From CAZGQY01 sp964528035 (GTDB lineage Bacteria > Pseudomonadota > Gammaproteobacteria > Methylococcales > UBA1147): a stretch of 26,210 nucleotides of DNA. Shown here piece by piece: positions 1 through 8,949 of the stretch (positions are counted from its first letter, which is position 1; each line of letters begins with the position of its first letter). The notes under the pieces were generated by a model. The model was not told the DNA's origin, did not search any database, and saw only the letters and a program-made list of their open reading frames with translations. The DNA lies in contig CAZGQY010000036.1 of assembly GCA_964528035.1 (NCBI GenBank), positions 1 through 26,210 on the forward strand, given 5' to 3'. The position numbers and the translations under genes were made by a program.

Positions 1-117
1 GCAGCTGACCACTTCTCGACATAACCTACCCCCCAACACAACTGTGATGGAGTACGAGTGGCCTATGAATCAAAACAAGGTATAGACCAATTAGTCAGAC
101 CACGCCCCTATTTATCA

Positions 118-1257
118 CTATTTCCTCGACTTGATTGCTTTTACAACAACAAATTTATTATTACTTGCAATCAGTGTCGCATTGCCGAATATTCTTTTTA
201 GTTTAATGTGGTAAGGCAGGTGACGGTTACCGATAACCCAAAGTTCACCTTTTGGTTTCAGTACACGTTTCGAATCATTAAACATTTCCCAGGCAATTGC
301 ATCGCCACGAGTATTCTGGTGGTGAAACGGTGGATTACACAGTACCCAATCAAATTCTGTTCCAGCGATCCCGGAAAGACAATTGGTAACGTGGAAATCC
401 GCCTTTCGAGTGCCCGCAAACAGGTTGTCGAAATTTTTTTTGGCCGAAGCGATGGCCATAAATGATTCATCTGCGAAGGTCAATTCCGCTTTTGGGTTGC
501 ATCGAGCCGCAACCAGACCGAGTACGCCATTACCGCAACCCAAGTCGATAATTTTTCGTGACTCGGTACGAGCAGACAGTTGTTTAAGGAAAAAACGCGT
601 ACCGATATCCAAACGCTCCCTCGAGAATACATTGGCATGATTCACGAGTGTCCAGTCATAGAGGTCAAGTGGATATTCAACAAGGCTCGACGACGAAGTT
701 GGACTTAATCCAGCATCGGGAGTACAGAAGATAAGTCGTGCCTTTTTTTGCGCCAACGAAGTTTTGGTCGGACCAAGAATGCGCTCAAACAGTTTCAATG
801 TCGAAGTGTGTATTGTTTTCACCATGCCCGCAGCCCACACTTGGGTATGGTGGTCAACATACGGGCGTATTCTGTGAAGTTGATCCTCAAGAAACGCAAG
901 GCTTTTTGGTATCTTGATCAAAACCTGATCTAATTTTCCGATAGGAAAATCGATACTGCTTAATAAACGAATGTTCTTGCTGGATAAACCATTATTCTGA
1001 AGATTGAGTAATGTACTTTGATGAGACAGAACCGAGTCTGAGAACATTTGTACAGAATACCTGGCAAGACCTACCGACAATGCTCCAAAATTGTCATTTA
1101 GTATAAGAATCTCTGCTGTCGGCTCAAGCGTCGAGTTTTCAGCGAGCTGTTGCAGCAGATATTCGTCTGCCGCATCCCAGGCTCGAAGTTTGTCGTTTTT
1201 ACGAATCGGATAGCGTGCTAACTTAAAGCGACCTTGAGGTGTAATGAATTGTTCCAT
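118..1257 (-). CDS. rlmG: 23S rRNA (guanine-N2)-methyltransferase RlmG
   Basis: The product is predicted to methylate the exocyclic N2 of a guanine in 23S rRNA (m2G1835 in E. coli numbering) using S-adenosylmethionine, in the cytoplasm during 50S assembly. The N-terminal half is the degenerate methyltransferase-like domain typical of RlmG/RsmC, with a run WDAADEYLLQQL near residue 27. The C-terminal half is the active Rossmann methyltransferase: SAM-binding DLGCGNG at about residues 238-244 and catalytic motif IV NPPF at about 308-311. The open frame extends 20 codons upstream, but the ATG at 1257 (protein begins MEQFITPQGRF) gives 379 residues, matching the roughly 378 of the E. coli enzyme, and the extra residues look unlike the family. 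It lies downstream of trmL on the same strand with about 160 bases between them. RsmC is the main alternative, but the N-terminal sequence favours RlmG. Confidence 0.93.
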   Translation of the reverse strand: MEQFITPQGRFKLARYPIRKNDKLRAWDAADEYLLQQLAENSTLEPTAEILILNDNFGALSVGLARYSVQMFSDSVLSHQSTLLNLQNNGLSSKNIRLLSSIDFPIGKLDQVLIKIPKSLAFLEDQLHRIRPYVDHHTQVWAAGMVKTIHTSTLKLFERILGPTKTSLAQKKARLIFCTPDAGLSPTSSSSLVEYPLDLYDWTLVNHANVFSRERLDIGTRFFLKQLSARTESRKIIDLGCGNGVLGLVAARCNPKAELTFADESFMAIASAKKNFDNLFAGTRKADFHVTNCLSGIAGTEFDWVLCNPPFHHQNTRGDAIAWEMFNDSKRVLKPKGELWVIGNRHLPYHIKLKRIFGNATLIASNNKFVVVKAIKSRK

Positions 1258-1416
1258 TTTCTTGCTTGACCTGGATTTCGAAAATGGCGGAATATTAGCA
1301 CAGCAATGCGTACGCAACCGATTAATTTGATATGCAGCAATGCAAACCGGTTTACGGATTCTTAGATTTTCAATTCTAACAAAAATCAGGCGTTAACCAG
1401 AAGCGCCCGCAGACGG

Positions 1417-1911
1417 TTAATCCACGTCGGACAAACCCTTAGCCCCAAAAAAACCCTGCTGTCTCCAAGCTTCATAGAGAACCAGTGCTGCTGTATTCGA
1501 CAAATTCAAACTGCGACTTCCTTTAATCATTGGAACAGTAAGACAATAATGATCTGTCATCTCTTGCAATATTCCATCGGGCAAGCCGCGTGTTTCCGGA
1601 CCCAGCAAAAACCCATCACCCTGTTGAAATGACACATCTGTATATAATCTTTGGCCTTTTGTAGTCAATGCAAACAAGCGCCCGATCTCTCCATTTTTCA
1701 AAAATTCCTGGTAATTCGTATAGTGAAATATTTGCGCCCACTCGGAATAATCCAACCCGGCGCGGCGCAATTTTTTATCATCCAGCTCGAATCCCAACGG
1801 ATAAATCAGATGCAAATTAGCGCCGGTATTAGCACACAGACGGATAATGTTTCCAGTGTTCGGTGGTATTTCCGGCTCATATAATACAATATGGAAACGG
1901 CGTGAATTCAT
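1417..1911 (-). CDS. trmL: tRNA (cytidine/uridine-34-2'-O)-methyltransferase TrmL (SPOUT family)
   Basis: This small SpoU/SPOUT methyltransferase adds a 2'-O-methyl group to the wobble base of tRNA-Leu isoacceptors, using SAM bound in a trefoil knot. At 164 residues it is close to the usual YibK/TrmL length and consists only of the SPOUT domain. The family motifs are visible: NTGNIIRLCANTG at about 18-30, LGPETRGLP at about 103-111 and SLNLSNTAALVLYEAWRQ at about 134-151, the last two forming the knot. The start is the ATG at 1911. It follows ntrC by 43 bases on the same strand, the ntrB-ntrC-trmL order also seen in other gammaproteobacteria, so it may share the ntrBC transcript. Codon use and length show nothing odd. 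Confidence 0.95.
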   Translation of the reverse strand: MNSRRFHIVLYEPEIPPNTGNIIRLCANTGANLHLIYPLGFELDDKKLRRAGLDYSEWAQIFHYTNYQEFLKNGEIGRLFALTTKGQRLYTDVSFQQGDGFLLGPETRGLPDGILQEMTDHYCLTVPMIKGSRSLNLSNTAALVLYEAWRQQGFFGAKGLSDVD

Positions 1912-1954
1912 CGGAAAGTCTTTTTTATCTTTTCGTATCCATTCAGCGAATACG

Positions 1955-3385
1955 CTAAACGCTGGCTTCGTCGTTTATATCTAATTCTTTAATTTTTCGA
2001 GTCAATGTATTTCGCCCATAACCCAATAATTTCGCAGCCTCCTGCCGCCTTCCACCGGTATAGTTCAATGCTGCCTTTATCATTACCGATTCAAAACTTG
2101 TAATGGCTTGTTTGGCAATGCCGGATTCGCCATTCGACAGGCGGTTTTTTACCCAATATTCCAAAGATACCGTCCAATCTTCATTCCCTCCTTCTTTTCT
2201 CTCGTTAGAAGTACTTGCCAACATTTCCGGCGGCAAATCTTCTATATGAATCTCCTGCCCGGATGCCATTACTGCCAACCAACGACAGGTATTTTCCAGT
2301 TGCCGAACATTTCCCGGCCAATCAAGTTTACACAAAAAACTTTCCACTTCCGGTAATAAAGTTTTTGGCTGGATATTCATTTCCCTGCTCGCTTGCTTAA
2401 TAAAATGGTTCAGCAAAAGAGGAATATCCTGGCAACGTTCACGCAAAGACGGTATATGAATTCGAATCACATTCAACCGGTGAAACAGATCTTCACGAAA
2501 ATCCCCGTGTACAACCAATTCTTCCAGATTCTGATGAGTTGCCGCAATAATACGTACATCGACTTTTTCCGGCATATGAGCACCGACAGGGTAGAACTCC
2601 CCATCCGCCAACACACGTAACAGGCGAGTTTGCAGATCAGCAGGCATGTCACCGATTTCATCTAAAAATAAAGTACCGCTATTCGCCTGTTCGAAACGCC
2701 CGGCCCGACGACTTTGCGCCCCGGTAAATGCTCCTTTTTCATGCCCAAATAACTCAGATTCCAACAAATCACCCGGTATTGCAGCCATATTCAAAGCAAT
2801 AAACGGATTCTCAGAACGAGGACTGTGACGATGCAATGCTTTTGCAACGAGTTCTTTACCTGTACCTGATTCTCCATTAATCAGCACCGTCGTATGAGAT
2901 CGCGCCAAACGACCAATCGCCCGAAACACCTCTTGCATTGCAGGCGCCTCTCCGATGATTTCCGGTGTCGTTTCGACATTCTCGACTTGTTCCTGATTAA
3001 CCAATGCTTGCTGTCGAACCTGACTGCACGCTCGCCGTACCAGATCAACCGCTTCGTTTAAATCGAAAGGTTTTGGCAGATATTCATAAGCACCTCCGTG
3101 AAATGCAGATACAGCACTTTCCAGATCAGAGTGTGCGGTCATAATAATGACTGGAAGATCCGGATACTGTGACTGCAATCGATCCATTAACTGCAGACCG
3201 TCCATGCCCGGCATGCGAATATCCGTTACTACCACGTCAGGTAACTCTAGCTCGAGACTCTTTAATAAATCCACCGCATTGACAAAACTCTGCACATTCA
3301 CCCCAGATTTTTGCAGGGCTTTTTCCAATACCCAACGGATAGATCGATCATCATCGACTATCCAAACGCGTTGTGTTTTATTCAT
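1955..3385 (-). CDS. ntrC: Nitrogen regulatory response regulator NtrC (sigma-54 activator)
   Basis: NtrC (GlnG) activates sigma-54 promoters of nitrogen-assimilation genes when phosphorylated by NtrB. The 476-residue protein has all three expected parts. An N-terminal receiver carries an acidic pocket DDD at 11-13 and the phosphoacceptor Asp at about 55 (VVVTDIRMPG). The central AAA+ domain has Walker A GESGTGKE, the sigma-54-contacting GAFTGA loop and Walker B LFLDEIGD. A Fis-type helix-turn-helix lies at the C-terminus (RQEAAKLLGYGRNTLTRKIKEL). It overlaps the end of ntrB by 8 bases, a sign of translational coupling. The likely targets include glnA just upstream in the same gene block. The length matches E. 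coli NtrC (about 469). Confidence 0.97.
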   Translation of the reverse strand: MNKTQRVWIVDDDRSIRWVLEKALQKSGVNVQSFVNAVDLLKSLELELPDVVVTDIRMPGMDGLQLMDRLQSQYPDLPVIIMTAHSDLESAVSAFHGGAYEYLPKPFDLNEAVDLVRRACSQVRQQALVNQEQVENVETTPEIIGEAPAMQEVFRAIGRLARSHTTVLINGESGTGKELVAKALHRHSPRSENPFIALNMAAIPGDLLESELFGHEKGAFTGAQSRRAGRFEQANSGTLFLDEIGDMPADLQTRLLRVLADGEFYPVGAHMPEKVDVRIIAATHQNLEELVVHGDFREDLFHRLNVIRIHIPSLRERCQDIPLLLNHFIKQASREMNIQPKTLLPEVESFLCKLDWPGNVRQLENTCRWLAVMASGQEIHIEDLPPEMLASTSNERKEGGNEDWTVSLEYWVKNRLSNGESGIAKQAITSFESVMIKAALNYTGGRRQEAAKLLGYGRNTLTRKIKELDINDEASV

Positions 3386-4448
3386 TGCCGTTCCTCAAAG
3401 GCAGATATATGGAAAAAACCGTATTGCCCGGCTCACTGACACATTCAATCAACCCATCGTGCTGATTCACAAGTGACTGGGCAATGGATAAACCCAACCC
3501 TGTCCCGTCAGCACGACCAGTCACCAATGGGTAAAATATCTTTTCGATTATCTCGTCCGCAATACCCGAGCCACTATCAATAACATCGATTCGTATTGCC
3601 AGATTGTTTCGCTGTCTGGCAATTGTAACCTGACGATGAATCCGAGTCCGTAATGTAATTGCTCCAATGCTCCCCACCGCCTGAGTAGCATTTCTGACCA
3701 CATTCAAGATTGCCTGAATAAGTTGATCCTGATCTGCGTAAATATCTGGAATACTGGGATCATAGTCCCTGTTAAGTTTCACATTTTCAGGCACTTCAGC
3801 CATAACCAACTGACGAACCCGTTCCAAAACTTTATGTACATTGATCGTCTTCCTTACCGGTAACTTATTTGGACCGAGCATACGGTCCATGAGCGACTGC
3901 AACCGATCAGATTCATCAATAATAATCTGTGTGTATTCGTTAAACTTACCCTCCAATTCCTGATCCAACAACTGCGCCGCACCTCGTATACCACCCAATG
4001 GATTCTTTACCTCATGCGCCAAACCACGTAGCAGCAAACGTGCTGTAGTTTGTTGGGCCAACATTTGTTCCTCTTTTGATATTCGAAGATGTCTGTCAAC
4101 TTTCTGCATTTCTATCAAAATAGACGTACATTTCTCGCCATCAAGCAACGGTGTCACAAAAAAGTTTACCGTCATCGTCACACCATCCAGCTCGATTAAC
4201 AAGGACCGCTGTGCAAAAGTAACACCTGTCTCCACAGTACGAGCCAATATTTCTTCAATTTCAATTCCTGTACATTGAAGAAAATCACTAACTATAGAAC
4301 CCACAAAATGGCGTGCGCTACCACCCAGTAGTAATTCGCCTGCATTATTCACATATTGCAAATAAAAACGATTATCGAACAAGAACACAGCATCAGTCAG
4401 ATTATCCAATAAATGCTGAGGATTAAAAACCTCTGTTTTCTCACCCAT
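3378..4448 (-). CDS. ntrB: Nitrogen sensor histidine kinase/phosphatase NtrB
   Basis: NtrB (GlnL) is a soluble cytoplasmic kinase/phosphatase that sets the phosphorylation of NtrC in response to the PII protein. The 356 residues comprise an N-terminal PAS sensor domain (about 9-110), a HisKA dimerisation domain with phospho-His 145 in RGLAHEVKNPLGG, and a HATPase domain with the N box (NVVRNATQAVG), the G1 box (DVIDSGSGI) and the G2 box (GTGLGLSIAQSL). Similarity to E. coli NtrB is recognisable along the whole length, including LLGPNKLP and YDPSIPDI. The ATG at 4448 has no convincing Shine-Dalgarno sequence but matches the family N-terminus in length. It lies downstream of glnA beyond a terminator, so expression probably comes from read-through plus a local promoter. 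Confidence 0.96.
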   Translation of the reverse strand: MGEKTEVFNPQHLLDNLTDAVFLFDNRFYLQYVNNAGELLLGGSARHFVGSIVSDFLQCTGIEIEEILARTVETGVTFAQRSLLIELDGVTMTVNFFVTPLLDGEKCTSILIEMQKVDRHLRISKEEQMLAQQTTARLLLRGLAHEVKNPLGGIRGAAQLLDQELEGKFNEYTQIIIDESDRLQSLMDRMLGPNKLPVRKTINVHKVLERVRQLVMAEVPENVKLNRDYDPSIPDIYADQDQLIQAILNVVRNATQAVGSIGAITLRTRIHRQVTIARQRNNLAIRIDVIDSGSGIADEIIEKIFYPLVTGRADGTGLGLSIAQSLVNQHDGLIECVSEPGNTVFSIYLPLRNGNE

Positions 4449-4627
4449 ATTGAAACACTCGGCAAGTGATAACGGTAATTATTCAGAACCTGTTTTTGCT
4501 TATAATGCAAGCCAAAGCATCGCTGAACAGACGCAAAATAACTTCTTAGGGACTGTGCGATTACTGCGGAAAAGCGAGGTGGGCGGCGAATAGCACTACC
4601 AAAATAAATATCTAACTGCATAAAAAA
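4449..4627 (-). other. glnA-ntrB intergenic spacer
   Basis: These 179 bases lie between the glnA terminator and ntrB. Read on the minus strand they contain a GG-N11-GC pair (TTGGTAGTGCTATTCGCC, near 4586-4603) that resembles a sigma-54 -24/-12 element but is one base too long. I see no clear NtrC site or sigma-70 -35/-10 pair. A separate ntrBC promoter is expected here from biology but cannot be pinned down from the sequence. Confidence 0.3.
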
Positions 4628-4646
4628 ACGCCCCTAATCGGGGCGT
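4622..4646 (-). terminator. Intrinsic terminator of glnA
   Basis: Read on the minus strand, a perfect 7-bp GC-rich stem (ACGCCCC / GGGGCGT, at 4628-4634 and 4640-4646) with a 5-base loop is followed by six or more T residues (the A run at 4622-4627). It starts 20 bases after the glnA stop codon, so it should end most glnA transcripts before ntrB. This is the usual glnA/ntrBC arrangement, in which the regulators are expressed at a lower level. Confidence 0.92.
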
Positions 4647-4666
4647 CCTTTCTAATCAAACACAGA

Positions 4667-6076
4667 CTACAGACTGTAATACATATCAAATTCAATCGGA
4701 TGAGTACTCATTCTCAAGCGAGTGACTTCTTCCATCTTTAAGTCGATATAGGCATCAATTGCATCGTCAGTAAATACACCGCCCGCTGTCAGGAACGCTC
4801 TGTCATTACTCAAAGCTTCGAGAGCCTGATCAAACGAAAAACATACCTGAGGGATATTTTTTTCTTCTTCAGGTGGCAAGTCGTACAAATCCTTATCCAT
4901 CGCATCTCCTGGATGGATTTTATTCTGAATACCATCCAGACCAGCCATCAGCATAGAAGCAAATGCGAGATAGGGGTTTGCTGTGGAATCCGGAAAACGA
5001 ACTTCAATACGTCGTGCTTTAGGACTCGACACAAAAGGTATCCGAATAGATGCAGACCGGTTACGTGCAGAATAAGCCAACATAACCGGTGCTTCAAACC
5101 CCGGAACCAGGCGTTTGTAACTATTCGTTGAAGCATTTGCAAACGCATTAATCGCCTGCGCATGCTTAATTATTCCGCCAATATAATGCAATGCGGTTTC
5201 AGACAAGCCACCATATAAATCACCGGAAAAAAGATTATTTCCGTCTTTAGACATAGACTGATGCACGTGCATGCCATTACCGTTATCACCAACCAAAGGC
5301 TTCGGCATAAACGTAGCGGTTTTTCCGAATGCGTGTGCGACATTCATAACCACATACTTCAAACCCAGCACTTCGTCCGCTTTCTGAACCAATGTATTGA
5401 ACATCACACCAATTTCAGCCTGGCCCGCCGTTGCAACCTCATGATGGTGTACTTCTGTTTCCATACCCATCTCTTCGAGTGTCAAACACATTGCAGAACG
5501 CATATCCTGAAATGAATCGACCGGTGGAACCGGGAAGTATCCGCCTTTAACGCCAGGACGATGACCGGTATTGCCGTCTTCATAAACTCGCTCGGAGTTC
5601 CAGCTCGCTTCTTCAGAATCAACAGAATAAGATGCGCCTTTCATATCCGAGGACCAACGTACATCGTCAAATATGAAAAACTCGTTTTCAGGACCAAAAT
5701 ACGCAGTATCTGCAATGCCTGTGGAACGCATATAATCTTCAGCACGTTTAGCAATAGAACGTGGATCCCGTTCATAACCCTGCATGGTGGTCGGTTCAAC
5801 AATATCACAGCGTATAATCAGCGTAGTATCGTCGTAAAATGGATCCATAACAGCCGTGGTTGAATCCGGCATAAGAATCATGTCTGATTCGTTAATTCCT
5901 TTCCAACCGGCAATTGACGACCCGTCAAACATTTTGCCTTCTTCAAATAGATCTTCGTCAACCGTATGAGCCGGTACCGTCACGTGCTGTTCTTTACCAC
6001 GTGTATCGGAAAAACGGTAGTCAACAAATTTCACGTCTTTCTCTTTTATTAAAGAGAGAATTTCTGCTGGTGACAT
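4667..6076 (-). CDS. glnA: Glutamine synthetase type I (adenylylation-regulated)
   Basis: The enzyme makes glutamine from glutamate, ammonia and ATP as a cytoplasmic dodecamer and is the entry point for ammonium assimilation. It has 469 residues, the same as E. coli GlnA. Signatures include FDGSSIAGWKGINESDM (about 51-67), the ATP-binding loop KPLVGDNGNGMHVHQSM and the glutamate-binding RIPFVSSPKARRIEVRFPD segment. The adenylylation tyrosine is Tyr398 in DLYDLPPEE, matching Tyr397 of E. coli, so activity is probably controlled by GlnE and PII. The ATG at 6076 has a strong Shine-Dalgarno sequence (GAGGAGG). It heads the nitrogen block and is closed by its own terminator. Transcription by NtrC and sigma-54 is expected, but the promoter elements seen upstream are imperfect. 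Confidence 0.98.
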   Translation of the reverse strand: MSPAEILSLIKEKDVKFVDYRFSDTRGKEQHVTVPAHTVDEDLFEEGKMFDGSSIAGWKGINESDMILMPDSTTAVMDPFYDDTTLIIRCDIVEPTTMQGYERDPRSIAKRAEDYMRSTGIADTAYFGPENEFFIFDDVRWSSDMKGASYSVDSEEASWNSERVYEDGNTGHRPGVKGGYFPVPPVDSFQDMRSAMCLTLEEMGMETEVHHHEVATAGQAEIGVMFNTLVQKADEVLGLKYVVMNVAHAFGKTATFMPKPLVGDNGNGMHVHQSMSKDGNNLFSGDLYGGLSETALHYIGGIIKHAQAINAFANASTNSYKRLVPGFEAPVMLAYSARNRSASIRIPFVSSPKARRIEVRFPDSTANPYLAFASMLMAGLDGIQNKIHPGDAMDKDLYDLPPEEEKNIPQVCFSFDQALEALSNDRAFLTAGGVFTDDAIDAYIDLKMEEVTRLRMSTHPIEFDMYYSL

Positions 6077-6120
6077 TCAAGCCTCCTCTTGTATTCTTAA
6101 ATTTAAATCTGAAAAAACCG

Positions 6121-6159
6121 GCAATACTTAATACCCATCAATACACGGATATTTCCGTG
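6121..6159 (-). promoter_or_regulatory. Candidate glnA promoter region with operator-like palindrome
   Basis: On the minus strand TGGGTATTAAGTATTGCC (6120-6137) resembles a sigma-54 promoter (TGGCAC-N5-TTGC), but GG and GC are 11 rather than 10 bases apart, which normally abolishes sigma-54 recognition. Just upstream is a perfect inverted repeat, CACGGA and TCCGTG with a TATT spacer (6144-6159), which could be an operator. Start-site data would be needed to assign either. Confidence 0.3.
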
Positions 6160-6216
6160 GATTCCATCGATTAAAATTACCCCAAAACGAATAAATTGCC
6201 CAAGAAATGGACATTA

Positions 6217-6235
6217 TGCACCATAACAGGGTGAA
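6217..6235 (-). promoter_or_regulatory. Weak NtrC-binding-like site
   Basis: TGCACC at 6217-6222 and GGTGAA at 6230-6235 form arms similar to the NtrC consensus TGCACC-N5-GGTGCA, but the spacer is 7 bases and one arm has a mismatch. It sits about 140 bases upstream of the glnA start codon, a sensible distance for an enhancer. The position supports it; the spacing argues against it. Confidence 0.3.
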
Positions 6236-6491
6236 CTATCCATTCTATCCTCCGCAAGGCGGCCAGTTTATTACACCAGGCGCTAAGAAACAAAACTTGT
6301 CGACTTATCATACTGACAAGCCACCTGAAAACGATACCAAACAATATTCATGTAATAATGATCCCAGGCACTGGAAAATAATTACTCAATATGGCTTATT
6401 CGAGGTAATAATCAATCAGTCACGGGTTGTTCTTAATTCGCTGTATTGACAAGCATCCGCCAACGACACAGGCTAATCTCATGATTAAACC

Positions 6492-8906
6492 TTACAGCAA
6501 GGAAACTTTGATCCCAACCCACCCTGCACGCGGCGATCCAGGGCTAACAAATCGAGTGTTATCGAATGCGGGACCTAACACTTCGTCTGCTTCTCCGTAC
6601 AAACCAAAGGTGGCATAACGACGATCAAACAAATTATCGATTCGGCCAAAAAAGGCTACAGTTTCATTAATGCGCAATTCACTGCGTAGATTGAAAACCA
6701 CATACCCCGGAACGGTATCGTTCAGGTTGGCCTCGTCTCCTCGATAAAACTGTGAACTGTTATATAACATATCCATCCCTAATGAAAAATGATTCCACAA
6801 ATCAACATCGACAGAGACTTTCAACAGATGTTCAGGAATACCAGGTAGTTTGCTTCCGGATTGAACAAAAATTTGTCCATTCGCGTCAGCCGATGGATTA
6901 TTTGGGCTGCTGGCAATAAATGGATTTCTGAACGTTGCATCAATCCAGGAATAATTCACAGCAAAGCGCCATTGATCGAATCGTCCAATTAAGCCGTCCA
7001 GTACCGCAGTAACACCGGCTTCGACGCCATGTCGCCGTGTCGTGCCGACATTGTCGAAAAATCCTTCGCTGGTTAAATTGCCAGCGCTGATAAACAATAT
7101 ATCGTTGTTGTTTGTGGTGTGATAATAGCCTGCATTCCATTCAATATAACCATCCCAGAGGTGATCAAAACGGCCTCGAAGTCCGCCCTCAAAAGTTTTT
7201 GCGACAACTTGCTCCAGCGGAGGGTCCGACAGAAAGGCGTTGGGTAATTTGCACGGTGCATTGGGGTCCGCACAACTTAACTCAACCGGGGTCGGTGCTC
7301 GGGATGATTCGCTGTAACGTCCGTAAAAAGTGAATTCTGGTATTAGATTGTAGGTAAATCCTCCGGCAGGATTAAAGCGATCAAATGAATGTATACCGTT
7401 TAATTCGGTTCCAAACCGATCCTCCATAACAATTCTTGTGTTGTTGTAACGTCCGGAAACGGTTAGAGCCAGCTCCTCGGTTAGAGACAAGGTGTCAGTA
7501 AAAAACAGACCGAAGTTTCTAACATTGGAATGCAAACGCACTCGTGGTTCTTCTAAAATCACTCCACTTTGGGTCGTTCCCCGATTTGATGTCAGAGAAC
7601 CTAATTCGGTATCAAAATCAAAGTTAATAACCGATTGGTTCAAAACACCACCGACGATGAATTGGTTCTCACGTTCGAATACGTCATATAGAAACACAGT
7701 CTGTAGGCTGCCACCATAATTTTCCTGGTGAGTCTGGCTAAAATTATTGGTTGCACCAAGCACAGACGGTACCGCGGCAATCGTATTACCGTTAATGTCA
7801 TTAACAACTTCTTCTTCGTCTCCCTCTTCTTCACAGACTAATCCCTCATTTTCCAGTTCCTCACATTCTTCAAAATCACTGTCGTCACCGTTGAAAGTCT
7901 TGACCCGATTACGTCGATAAAATACATTCCCCGCTAATTCGATCTGCTCAGAAACATTCCACTGAGCGTCCAAAGAAGACAAAAACAACGAAGTATTAGT
8001 ATTATCAGGGTGTGTAAAGACCGCATTGCGACTGAGATCCAGCAATTGGATCGGCGCAGAACCGTTGCCGTTTAAATCACCCTCGTTGGCTGCGAGAGTC
8101 AAGTCCAGAACCACATCTTCGGTATGCCAACTAAAAGCCCCAAACCCTTGATTAACTTTACTTTTTGAATGATCTCGCCAACCGAGTTCGCCGAAATTCC
8201 TCAGATCGATAAAGTATCCTAAAGTACCATTGTTCATTCCGCTGGAAATTTCCACATCATGCCGCTCCCATGACCCATATAATCCTTTAAACTGATGGCC
8301 TGGCGCAGTAAAGCCTGTTTTAGTTTTGATTGCGATCGCACCACCTAAAGTATTAAGTCCATAAATAGGATTGGAACCCGGATGCAACACCATTTGGTCT
8401 ATTGCACCATTAGGAATAAGATCCCAGTTCACCGTATCACCAAAAGGCTCATTAAATCGCACGCTATTCAGGTAAACAGAAACTCCTTGCGGCAAACCCA
8501 GTAATGGCGAAGCGGTAAACCCTCGAAAACGAATATCCGGCTGGAAAGGGTTAGACTGAGCATTGTTAACTGTCACACTCTGTAGATTTTGGTACATATA
8601 ATCGGGTAGATTCAAACTCCGACTGCGTTCCAAATCCTTTGAGTTTGCCGACTGAACATTCGAGGGAATTTTATCCACTGATATTCCCGTACCCGATATC
8701 GGCGTTGCACCGACGACTTCCATATTTTCCAATATGACAGGGGCACCCGAATCCGAGGCATCTTTATCTTGAACCTCTCCGCTCGCGAAAGCCCCTTGCG
8801 AGGTAGCAGTTTCTCCTTCAGGTATCGGATCGGCTGCATGGATATCTGAGCAACTGATCATTGCAATCAACGCCAGAGCCATTCCAAAGATTTTGTTATT
8901 ATTCAT
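6492..8906 (-). CDS. TonB-dependent outer-membrane receptor (substrate unknown)
   Basis: The 804-residue protein is a TonB-gated outer-membrane transporter. It has a signal peptide (about 1-24, ending in IHA/ADP), a probable TonB box region near 60-70 (ENMEVVGATP) and a plug domain of about 78-200 containing IRFRGFTASPLLGLPQGVSV and PGSNPIYGLNTLGGAIAIKT. The rest is a long beta-barrel with the family segment SRAPTPVELSCADPNAPCKL. The last residue is Leu rather than the usual Phe. A strongly acidic insert at about residues 340-368 carries two Cys (EECEELENEGLVCEEEGDEE) and probably forms an extracellular loop. It is the last gene after a kinase and regulator on the same strand, 73 bases from the regulator, so that pair plausibly controls it. 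The substrate cannot be read from sequence: a siderophore, another metal chelate or an organic compound are all possible. Confidence 0.9.
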   Translation of the reverse strand: MNNNKIFGMALALIAMISCSDIHAADPIPEGETATSQGAFASGEVQDKDASDSGAPVILENMEVVGATPISGTGISVDKIPSNVQSANSKDLERSRSLNLPDYMYQNLQSVTVNNAQSNPFQPDIRFRGFTASPLLGLPQGVSVYLNSVRFNEPFGDTVNWDLIPNGAIDQMVLHPGSNPIYGLNTLGGAIAIKTKTGFTAPGHQFKGLYGSWERHDVEISSGMNNGTLGYFIDLRNFGELGWRDHSKSKVNQGFGAFSWHTEDVVLDLTLAANEGDLNGNGSAPIQLLDLSRNAVFTHPDNTNTSLFLSSLDAQWNVSEQIELAGNVFYRRNRVKTFNGDDSDFEECEELENEGLVCEEEGDEEEVVNDINGNTIAAVPSVLGATNNFSQTHQENYGGSLQTVFLYDVFERENQFIVGGVLNQSVINFDFDTELGSLTSNRGTTQSGVILEEPRVRLHSNVRNFGLFFTDTLSLTEELALTVSGRYNNTRIVMEDRFGTELNGIHSFDRFNPAGGFTYNLIPEFTFYGRYSESSRAPTPVELSCADPNAPCKLPNAFLSDPPLEQVVAKTFEGGLRGRFDHLWDGYIEWNAGYYHTTNNNDILFISAGNLTSEGFFDNVGTTRRHGVEAGVTAVLDGLIGRFDQWRFAVNYSWIDATFRNPFIASSPNNPSADANGQIFVQSGSKLPGIPEHLLKVSVDVDLWNHFSLGMDMLYNSSQFYRGDEANLNDTVPGYVVFNLRSELRINETVAFFGRIDNLFDRRYATFGLYGEADEVLGPAFDNTRFVSPGSPRAGWVGIKVSLL

Positions 8907-8949
8907 AGCCTCACCAAAAAGGAGAGAATACTAAAATAAACCGAATGGT

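Larger units (their letters stand above)
6077..6491. other. 415-base region between glnA and the TonB receptor gene
   Basis: This region holds the glnA promoter area. From glnA outward there are: a Shine-Dalgarno sequence; an imperfect -24/-12-like pair (6121-6137, minus strand); a perfect 6-bp inverted repeat CACGGA-TATT-TCCGTG (6144-6159); and a half-conserved NtrC-like site TGCACC-N7-GGTGAA (6217-6235). The part nearer the receptor (about 6240-6491) shows nothing I can interpret: no convincing gene and no strong terminator for the receptor. An 80-codon frame on the plus strand here has low-complexity, unconvincing sequence. Confidence 0.5.

Noticed and set aside
1934..1954. 7-bp hairpin between ntrC and trmL
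   Set aside because: It has no T-run on the transcribed side, the stem includes a wobble pair, and it sits too close to the trmL start to call a terminator.
6120..6137. Confident sigma-54 promoter for glnA
   Set aside because: The GG to GC spacing is 11, not 10, and the -24 element is poor; kept only as a low-confidence site.
6207..6449. 80-codon plus-strand frame between glnA and the receptor
   Set aside because: No Shine-Dalgarno sequence, atypical composition and no recognisable similarity; it lies in the glnA control region.
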